This document shows positions 35,618 to 44,400 of a DNA stretch of 64,000 nt, one piece after another. The translations under genes and the position numbers were made by a program. Location: NCBI GenBank assembly GCA_040221975.1, contig JAVJWR010000015.1, positions 1 through 64,000 on the forward strand, read 5' to 3'. Origin of the DNA: Haliea sp040221975. Lineage in GTDB: Bacteria > Pseudomonadota > Gammaproteobacteria > Pseudomonadales > Halieaceae. Positions within the stretch are counted from its first letter, which is position 1. Each line of letters starts with the position of its first letter. The notes beneath the pieces are model-generated. The model saw only the letters and a program-made list of their open reading frames with translations, did no database searches and was not told the DNA's origin.

Positions 35618-36783
35618 TGATTACTGATAAATTGCGTCTGTTGTTTGTCGTCGATGCCATTTGTGGTCGCAATGGTGTCGGCACCTATTTCCAGGATCTG
35701 GTGGCCCATCTTGAAGGCCACGAAAAAATTGCACGTGTTGAACTGGTAGCGCCGGGCATCGAAGCACCGCACCCATGCCAGGGAGCATCGATTCCAATGC
35801 CCGGTGACGCCACCCAGCGGCTTTACCTGCCCAGGATGCGTGCCTTGACACAACTGGCGCTGGCAATGAAGCCGCATGTCATCATCGTCCCCGGCCCCGG
35901 GTTCTTTTCGCTGGCTGGCTACTGGATTGGGAAAAAACTCGGCATCCCTGTTTGCGTCACTCACCAGAGTGATTATCGCGCCATGGTCAGTCTATACTGG
36001 CATCCGCTGTTGGCGGGTCCTGTCGGTAGCCTTCTGCAGCTGCTCAATATAAGGATGTTCCGCGGCAGTTCATCAGTCATTACCATCAGTCAATCGATGG
36101 TCGAGCACGCCCGCGGCATCGGTGCGATCAATCCACGCCTGGTGCCCACCCCGGTAGCTCACAGCTTTGTTTATCATCCGGTCACTGCCATTCGGCGAAA
36201 GATTCAGCGCGTCATGTTTGTCGGCCGCCTGGCAGCGGAAAAAAATATTGGCCGTTTTCTGGAGCTGGCAGAGCAACGACCGGATCTTGTGTTCGAAATC
36301 GTTGGCGATGGACCGCAACGCAGGCTCGTCAGTCAAAAGGCAGCCGAACTACCCAACCTGATCTTCACCGGATGGTTGAGTCGCGACCAGGTGCTGCAGC
36401 ACCTGAATGACAATGACCTGTTGATCCTGCCTTCTTCCGTAGAAGCCTTCGGCACCGTGGCGCTGGAGGCCATGGCCCGTCAGCGCCTGGTTCTGACTAC
36501 GCTCGCCTGCGGTATAAACCAGTGGCCGGCGCTGGCAAGGGGCCTGTTCACGCTGTCCCCGGAAGAGACGTTGTCCAGCGCACTGCAACGCATTGAGGCC
36601 CTGCCATACTGGGAGCGGCAAAGCATCGCCGAGCATGCCCGCAACGCGGCATGCCGCCTTAACGGTGACGCCATCCAGAGTTGGCTGAATGTTCTGGAGC
36701 ATACGGCCCTGCAGCAGCGCTATCTGCCCAGGCCGGCGCGCTCCGCCACATTTGCCTTGCTGCGAAGGTTTGCCACGGAATGA
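35614..36783 (+). CDS. Glycosyltransferase, GT4 family
   Basis: 389 residues with GT-B fold. The N-terminal acceptor half begins LRLLFVVDAICGRNGVGTYF. The donor half has VGRLAAEKNIGRFLEL near 205 and the E-x7-E motif in SSVEAFGTVALEAMA near 275, typical of retaining GT4 enzymes. The GTG start overlaps the sulfotransferase stop by four bases. Donor and acceptor sugars are unknown. With the sulfotransferase and the deacetylase-like gene it suggests a small glycolipid or sulfated glycan pathway. Confidence 0.85.
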   Translation: MMITDKLRLLFVVDAICGRNGVGTYFQDLVAHLEGHEKIARVELVAPGIEAPHPCQGASIPMPGDATQRLYLPRMRALTQLALAMKPHVIIVPGPGFFSLAGYWIGKKLGIPVCVTHQSDYRAMVSLYWHPLLAGPVGSLLQLLNIRMFRGSSSVITISQSMVEHARGIGAINPRLVPTPVAHSFVYHPVTAIRRKIQRVMFVGRLAAEKNIGRFLELAEQRPDLVFEIVGDGPQRRLVSQKAAELPNLIFTGWLSRDQVLQHLNDNDLLILPSSVEAFGTVALEAMARQRLVLTTLACGINQWPALARGLFTLSPEETLSSALQRIEALPYWERQSIAEHARNAACRLNGDAIQSWLNVLEHTALQQRYLPRPARSATFALLRRFATE

Positions 36784-36799
36784 CCCCCAGGGAACGGCA

Positions 36800-37534
36800 A
36801 TGTCGACGCACCACCCTATTCACTCGGCGCTGATATCGATTCACGATGTCATGCCTGAGGCACTGGTTGCGGTCGACAAGCTGTTGCAGGAGCTCGGCCG
36901 CATACCACCGGATCGCATCACCCTGCTGATAGTCCCCGGTCGCAGTTGGACCCAGTCGGATATTGCCTGGTTGCATGCACAGCAACACCAGGGGTACCAG
37001 CTCGCCGGCCATGGCTGGCTGCATCATTGCAGCAAGCCGAGGAGCCTTTATCATCATCTGCACAGTCGGGTCCTGTCCCGCGACGTGGCCGAGCATTTGT
37101 CTCTGGATAGCTCACAGATACATGCCCTCATGGCGCGCTGCCATGACTGGTTTGCTGATCAGGGCCTGGACAATCCAACACTGTATGTGCCTCCAGCCTG
37201 GGCCATGGGCAATATCGACAGGTCCCTGTTGCAAGCATTGCCGTTTAGCCAGTATGAAACCCTGGGCGGTGTTTATCACAGCGACAGCGATCTGTTCGAA
37301 AAACTTCCGCTGACAGGTTATGAAGCGGACATGCCATCGCGGGCTGTATTCCTGCGCGCCTTCAATCGCTATCAACGCCTGCGCGCCGCCCAGGCGCGGC
37401 TGCCACTGCGGATCGGTATACATCCGCGGGATCTGCAGTATCGCCTGGCCAGCGATCTGCGGAGAGACATACATGCCGTAACACAAGCTCTCAACTATCG
37501 AAATTATCGTCCAGCAGGCTTGCAACCGGCATAG
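36800..37534 (+). CDS. DUF2334 polysaccharide deacetylase-like protein
   Basis: 244 residues from ATG 36800 (GGGAACGG upstream); an earlier in-frame start at 36689 lies inside the glycosyltransferase gene. The NodB-like motifs are SIHDVMPE near 13-20 and LAGHGWLHH near 70, supplying Asp and His ligands for a metal-dependent deacetylase, and IHPRD near 215. It follows the glycosyltransferase by 16 bases and is probably cotranscribed. It may remove N-acetyl groups from the sugar added by that enzyme; this is inference. Confidence 0.8.
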   Translation: MSTHHPIHSALISIHDVMPEALVAVDKLLQELGRIPPDRITLLIVPGRSWTQSDIAWLHAQQHQGYQLAGHGWLHHCSKPRSLYHHLHSRVLSRDVAEHLSLDSSQIHALMARCHDWFADQGLDNPTLYVPPAWAMGNIDRSLLQALPFSQYETLGGVYHSDSDLFEKLPLTGYEADMPSRAVFLRAFNRYQRLRAAQARLPLRIGIHPRDLQYRLASDLRRDIHAVTQALNYRNYRPAGLQPA

Positions 37535-37618
37535 AAACACCTGTCGGAGCGCCGGTTGCGAATTCTGTCCAGCCTGTCTACCCTGATGACATGTTGTCAA
37601 TTCCAGGGAGGTATCCTC

Positions 37619-38161
37619 ATGTCCGACCAGCCATTTCTGTCCGATGTGAAAACCCTTCGTGAGCGGGCACGAAAGCACATCGAGGAAGGTGCTGTGACGT
37701 CAGGCTATAGCGCGGACCGCGAAACTGTTCTGAAAGTCCTGAATGAAGCGCTGGCAACAGAACTGGTTTGCGTGTTGCGCTACAAGAGACACTACTATAT
37801 GGCGTCTGGTTTTAACGCCCAGGGCGCGCAGCAGGAGTTTCTCGAGCATGCTCACGAAGAACAGCAGCACGCAGACCAGATTGCCGAGCGCATCACCCAA
37901 CTCGGCGGGGAACCGGACTTCAATCCCGACAGCCTGACCTCACGCAGCCATGCGGAGTACAAGGAAGGCACTTCGGTAACCGAAATGATCAAGGAGGATC
38001 TGATAGCGGAGCGCATCGCGATCGAATCATACCGGGAGTTCGCCGAGTACCTTGGGAATGATGACCCGGTGACCCGTCGCATGATAGAAGCTATCCTGGC
38101 GACCGAAGAGGAACACGCCGACGATCTCGCGGGCCTGATTTCCAGGATGGACGGCACTTGA
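37619..38161 (+). CDS. Ferritin-like/bacterioferritin-type di-iron protein
   Basis: 180 residues from ATG 37619, with AGGGAGG upstream. A four-helix bundle with the di-iron ligands in place: Glu48 (ALATEL), the EEQQH box with Glu81 and His84, Glu131 (ERIAIESY), and the EEEH box with Glu165/His166. No methionine suitable for bacterioferritin haem is obvious. Likely role: iron oxidation and storage, or protection from peroxide. It stands alone before the cyclic glucan synthase and shares with the next genes a stress-survival theme. Confidence 0.87.
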   Translation: MSDQPFLSDVKTLRERARKHIEEGAVTSGYSADRETVLKVLNEALATELVCVLRYKRHYYMASGFNAQGAQQEFLEHAHEEQQHADQIAERITQLGGEPDFNPDSLTSRSHAEYKEGTSVTEMIKEDLIAERIAIESYREFAEYLGNDDPVTRRMIEAILATEEEHADDLAGLISRMDGT

Positions 38162-38247
38162 TTTTGCGACACGGTTTTTGACACGGCGCAAGCGTCGCCC
38201 CTGGCTATCCGGTAGTCGGATTGCGCAGTGGTATTACTGCGAATGTG

Positions 38248-38269
38248 CGCGACCGTACAGACGGTCGCG
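38248..38269. terminator. Hairpin between the ferritin-like and glucan synthase genes
   Basis: Nine-base perfect arms (CGCGACCGT and its complement) with a four-base loop ACAG. No T-run follows on either side, so it could be a terminator of weak type or an operator. The rest of the 276-base gap shows no clear gene. Confidence 0.45.
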
Positions 38270-38437
38270 GTCTCCAGAATCATGCTGTTATTGGCGGTGA
38301 TCATGGTCGGTAGGTGGTCATACGACCAATGCTGAGGTGACCGTCAAGGGCTTGCCAGGGAGTGTGTCATAACCATCACGACGTTCAGGTTCTCGGCACG
38401 CGCAGGGAAGGCTCAAGACCACCCCCGGAATACCGAT

Positions 38438-41400
38438 TTGTTGCGTGCGGAGTTGTTCAGTATTGAGCAACTCAAGCGTCACGCGGTCAACCTGGCAGGT
38501 CGGTATAGAATCAACCCGCACCCGGGCGCGGACAGATTGCTGCCGCGGCTGGCGGACAACGCACGGGTTCTGCTTGCGGCCTACGATGTCGTCACGGCAG
38601 CCGCTGCGCCGGGCCAGCGGATCGTACCGACCGAAGCCTGGCTGCTCGACAATTTCTATCTGATCGAGCAACAGATTGGCCAGGCGCGTCGACATCTCCC
38701 GCGCGGCTACAGCCGGCAGTTGCCACGTCTGGCTACTGGTCACTTGGCTGGGTTCCCCCGTATTTACGACCTGGCGCTGGAGCTGATTTCCCACATGGAC
38801 GGTCGGGTCGACAGCGATAACGTGACCCAATTCGTCGCCGCCTTTCAGACCATTGAACCCTTGAAGCTGGGCGAATTGTGGGCGTTTCCCATCATGCTGC
38901 AGCTGGCGCTGCTGGAAAACCTGCGCCGGGTGGGTGTGCGCATCGCGCAAAGGCGCGAAGAGCGCGATGTGGCCATTACCTGGGCTGACCGCATGCTCGT
39001 CGCGGCCGAAAACGATCCGAAGCAATTGATCCAGTTGCTGGCCGAGTTTGCCCATGCCGATGTTCCGCTCACTGCACCCTTTGTAGAGGAATTTTACGAC
39101 CGGCTGCAGGCCCAGGGGCCGGCCATGGCCTTTGTGCAGGCCTGGGTCGAACAGAAATTGCATGAGCAGGGTGTAACTGCCACGGAGCTGTCGGAGGTGG
39201 CCGGGCGTACAGCCGCGGCCAATCAGATCTCCATTGCCAACAGCATCGGCAGCCTGCGCTTCATCGGCAGCATGGACTGGAAGCAGTTCGTCGAGTCGCT
39301 CAGCGTGGTTGAAAAGATCTTGCGTGAAGATCCGTCAGGTAAACACCCTCGCCAGGATTTCCCTACCCGCGACCGCTACCGGCATGTCATCGAGGACATG
39401 GCCAGGATCAGCACGTGTAGCGAGATGGCAGTGGCACGCGAAGCTATTGTTCTCGCACAGGCAGCTGCCGCGCAATCGGGCCAGGGCCACCGTAGCGCGC
39501 ATGTCGGGTACTACCTGATCGATCGGGGGCGCCGGCGTCTGGAGCGGGCGGTCGGCTGCCGTCTGACAGTGACAAACCGCCTGAAACGGGTGGGCCGGCA
39601 TGTTCGCCTGCCCGTGTATCTTGGCACCATCCTGGTGCTGACGCTGCTCACGACGGCGAGTCTGCTATATGCGCTCGGTGGCTTCGTGGTGCATGACTGG
39701 CGGTACTGGTTTTTTGCGATTGTCGCCCTGATTGGCGCTTCGGCGCTGGGGGGGGCTCTGGAAAACATGGCGATCACGCTGCTCATACCGCCACGAGCAT
39801 TGCCACGCCTGGACTTTGCCGAGGGTATTCCCGAGGTTCACCGCAGCATGGTTATCGTTCCCTGCTTGCTGGGCAGTCGGTCGGAGATTGATGATCTGGT
39901 CGATGCCCTTGAGATACGTTATCTCGGTAATCGCGATCCGAATCTGTACTTTGCCCTGCTGTCGGATTTTGTTGACGCTCCAGAGCAAACCCTGCCGGAT
40001 GACGGCGCCTTGCTTGCCCACGCACGCGCCGCTGTCGAGGCGCTCAACAAAACTTACCAGGACGACCGCCCTTGCGTCTTCTATCTATTGCACCGCCCAC
40101 GGATGTGGAATCCGGTTGAGCGCGTGTGGATGGGCTACGAGCGCAAGCGTGGCAAGCTCGAGCAGTTCAACGCCCGGCTTCGCGGCGGTGCGCATACGGC
40201 CTTCTCAGAGATCGTAGGCGATCAATCCATTTTCGGCTCGATCCAGTTTGTCATTACCCTTGACGCTGATACCCAGCTCCCGCGCGACGCGGCACGCGCC
40301 ATGGTTGGTAACCTGGCGCATCCGCTCAACCGGCCAGTCTACGACGCCGCCCGGGGTCGCATCGTTGAAGGCTATGCGATCCTGCAGCCCCGCGCTTCGA
40401 TCAGCCTGACCAGTGCCGGCCAGTCGCGCTTTACCAGACTGTTCGCGGGTGACGCAGGTCTCGACCCCTACACGCGCGAGGTCTCGGATGTTTACCAGGA
40501 TTTGTTTGGGGAAGGTTCGTTCATCGGCAAGGGTATCTACGACGTCGATGCATTTCGTCAGGCTGTCGAGAGGCGTTTTCCGGAGAACCTCATCCTCAGT
40601 CACGACCTGCTTGAAAGTGGCTACGCGCGTTCGGCGCTGGTGACTGACGTCGATCTTATCGAGGAGCACCCGGCCAGTATTGTCATAGAGGCGAGCCGTC
40701 GCCACCGCTGGATCCGCGGTGACTGGCAGCTGGCCGGCTGGCTACTGCCGCGCGTCCCGGGCCCTCCTGGCATGGATGGCGCCAGGCCGCAGCGGCAGGC
40801 GAATCCGTTGTCAGCCCTGTCGCTATGGAAGATTTTCGACAATCTGCGACGTAGCCTGGTGCCGCCGGCGCTGGTCGTCCTGCTGGCTGGAGGGTGGCTT
40901 TGGAACTCGGGCGTGGCTTGGGTGTGGACTCTGGTGGTCCTGGCGATAGTGTTCCTGCCCACTCTGTTGTCCACAGTGGTTGAGCTGATCAGGAAACCCG
41001 ACGAGCGTGACTGGCTGGCCCACCTGAGCATGACCGGAAAATCCGCGGGCCGTCCGCTGGCGCTCGCCATCCTGAACCTGGTTTTTCTGCCCTATGACAG
41101 CCGGATTGCCCTGGGCGCTATTGTGTGTTCCGCTGCGCGCATGCCGTTTACGCGGAGAGGCCTGTTGCTGTGGCAATTACCCAGCTACGCGCGCCGCAAC
41201 GCGGCCAGATCGCTGACTGATTTTCTCCGGGAGATGTGGCTCGCTCCGCTTCTCGCGACAGGGCTGGGCCTGGCCTTGATTGTAGCCGGGAGCCAGCCTG
41301 GCGTGTGGCTGTTTGCTGGGCCCATCCTGTTGCTATGGCTGCTGGCGCCTGTTGTCGGTTGGTGGATCAGCCGGCCGCTGGTCGCACCCACGCCGGCCTT

Positions 41401-44400
41401 GAATGCTGAAGAACAAGTCTTCCTGCGGACCGCGGCTCGCCGTACCTGGCGCTACTTCGAGGATTTCGTCGGCGCGGATGACAACTGGCTGCCGCCCGAC
41501 AATTTCCAGGCCTGGCCGGCCGCGGCCATCGCCTCGCGTACCTCCCCTACCAACATCGGCATGTCGCTACTGGCTGATCTGGCGGCGGTGGATTTTGGTT
41601 ATCTCACTGCCGGGGGGTGTCTGCACCGTATCGGCAATACGCTAGCCGCGATGGAGAAGCTGGAGCGCTATCGCGGCCATTGCTTCAACTGGTACGACAC
41701 CCGCACGTTGCAACCGCTTCACCCGCGATACATCTCGGCGGTGGATAGCGGTAACCTTGCCGGCAGCCTGCTCACTCTGCAGGCGGGCCTGGCCGAGCTT
41801 AAACACCAGCCGGTCCTGTCACCGAGTGCGCTACAAGGCCTGCAGGACACTCTGCAGGTACTGGCCGGGGAGGCGCGAAGTGCAGCAGCGCCAGAACTGG
41901 CGGAAAGAATTCGCGTGCTGCAGGATACCCTGCGCGCGCTTACGTTCGAAGGTTCGCCGCAGACTCTGGCTGCCGCCGTCAGCGCGCTGGACCAGATACA
42001 GCACTCAGGCGGTACGTTGTCTGCCTGGCTGCCGGTGGATATCGAATCCGCCAGCGAGCTGGTTTACTGGACACGGGCATTTGATCAGCAATTTTGTGCG
42101 CTGCGCGACGAATTTGCATCGCTGCAGCCGGAGTTGTGGCAGGGTAGTACGCTCCCGAGCCGGGTGGAGCTGGCAGGCACACAGAGCGAAGTTGCTCAAA
42201 TACAGCTCGATACCGTCGACAACCTGATCAATCGTTGCCGTGTTCTGGCGGAAATGGATTTTGAATTTCTTTACGATGGCGGCAGTGACCTGCTTTCCAT
42301 TGGCTACGACGTCGGCGAACGGCGCCGCGATTCAGCCTGTTACGACCTGCTGGCATCAGAAGCACGCCTGGCGAGTTTCCTGCTTGTCGCGCAGGGGCAG
42401 GTACCACAGAAGCACTGGTTTGCGCTCGGGCGCCTGCTGACCAGTCACGGTGGCGACGTCAGCCTGATTTCATGGAGCGGCTCGATGTTTGAGTATCTCA
42501 TGCCGCAGCTCATGATGCCCAGCTATGCAAATACGCTGTTGGAGCAGACGTGCAAGGCCGCCGTCTCGCGGCAAATGGAATACGGCCGGCAGCGCGCAGT
42601 ACCCTGGGGAATATCCGAATCCTGCTACAATGCCACTGATGCCAACCAGGTTTACCAGTACCGTGCATTCGGCGTGCCCGGCCTCGGTTTCAAGCGGGGA
42701 CTGGGTGACGACCTTGTAATCGCGCCCTACGCCAGCGCGCTTGCGCTGACAGTGATGCCGCGGGAAGCCTGCCGCAACCTGGAGGTGCTGGCCGGGCAGG
42801 GATTCCTCGGCGCCTATGGCTTCTACGAGGCAATCGACTACACGCCCTCGCGCGTACCGCGGGGCAAGCAACATGCCATCGTGCAGACCTTCATGGCGCA
42901 CCACCAGGGCATGAGTCTGCTGGCCTTTGCACATGTACTGTTCGAGCAACCGATGCAGCGGCGCTTCATGTCCGATCCGCAGGCACGGGCAACCGAGTTG
43001 CTGTTGCAGGAGCGGGTGCCGAAGAAGGGTGACACCCTGCATCCGCACGCGGCCGAGGTCACCGCAGCCGCTCACCCGCCCAGCGCGGAAGCCGGCGCGA
43101 CAATGCGCGTGTTCACGGATCCCGCCACGCGCCTCCCCGAAGTCCACCTGTTGTCGAATGGTCGCTATCATGTCATGGCGACCCATGCAGGTGGCAGTTA
43201 CAGCCGCTGGCGTGACCTTGCCGTCACCCGCTGGCGTGAGGACGCCACCTCGGATAACTGGGGCACCTTTATCTACCTGCGCGACCGCGACAACGGCAAG
43301 TACTGGTCGACGGCGCACCAGCCGACCCTGCGTCCGGCAGATTACTACGAGGCGATTTTTGTCCAGGCACACGCGGAATACCGGCGCCGCGACCACGCGA
43401 TCGAGGCGCATACCGAGATCAGCGTGTCCCCGGAAGACGATGTCGAGATCCGTCGCGTCAAGCTCACCAACCAGTCTTCGCGTACCCGCCATATCGAAGT
43501 GACGAGCTACGCGGAAGTGGTGCTGGCGCCGTTGAGCGCCGACCTTGCACATCGATCATTCAGCAATCTCTTCGTACAGACCGAGATTCTGCCCGGGCAG
43601 CAGGCAATTCTCTGTACCCGACGCCCGCGTACACCGGGGGAACAGGTACCGTGGATGTTCCACCTGCTCGCCGCACCGGGCGCGGTTGCGGACGAACCGT
43701 CCTACGAGACCGACCGCGCCCGCTTCCTCGGGCGCGGTCGCACCGCCGCCAATCCCCTGGTGCTGGACAGCGAAGCTCACTCCTTGGCGCTGTCGAATAC
43801 GCAGGGGTCGGTACTCGATCCTTGCGTGGCGATTCGCAGCACGCTTACCTTGTTGCCTGACGAGTCAGCGAGTGTGCAGATCATTTCCGGGGTCGCGGAC
43901 ACACGCGAAGCTGCACTGGCCCTGCTGGAGAAGTACTGCGACCGCCACTTCGTCGAGCGCGCATTCGAGATGGCCTGGTTCCAGAGCCAGGAGGTGCTGC
44001 GTCACCTCAACGCCACCGAGGCCGATGCCCAGGTTTTTGGCCGCCTGGCCAACTCGGTCATTTACGGCAATGGCCTGCGCCGTGCCGCGCCGGAGATCAT
44101 CGCCCGCAACCAGCTGGGTCAGTCCGGATTGTGGCGCTTTGCCATCTCCGGAGACTTGCCCATCGTCCTGCTTCAGATCGGTGATCTCAAGCGTATCGAT
44201 CTGGTGAAGCAGGTGCTGCAGGCGCACGCCTATTGGCGCATGAAGGGTCTGGCCGCAGACCTGGTGATCGTCAACCAGGATTTCTCCGGCTATCGGGCGG
44301 AGCTTCAGGACCGGATCGTGGGATTGATCAATATGGGATCCGAAGCACAGGTGATCGACAAACCGGGCGGCATCTTCGTGCGCCGTGCCGAAGAGCTTTC

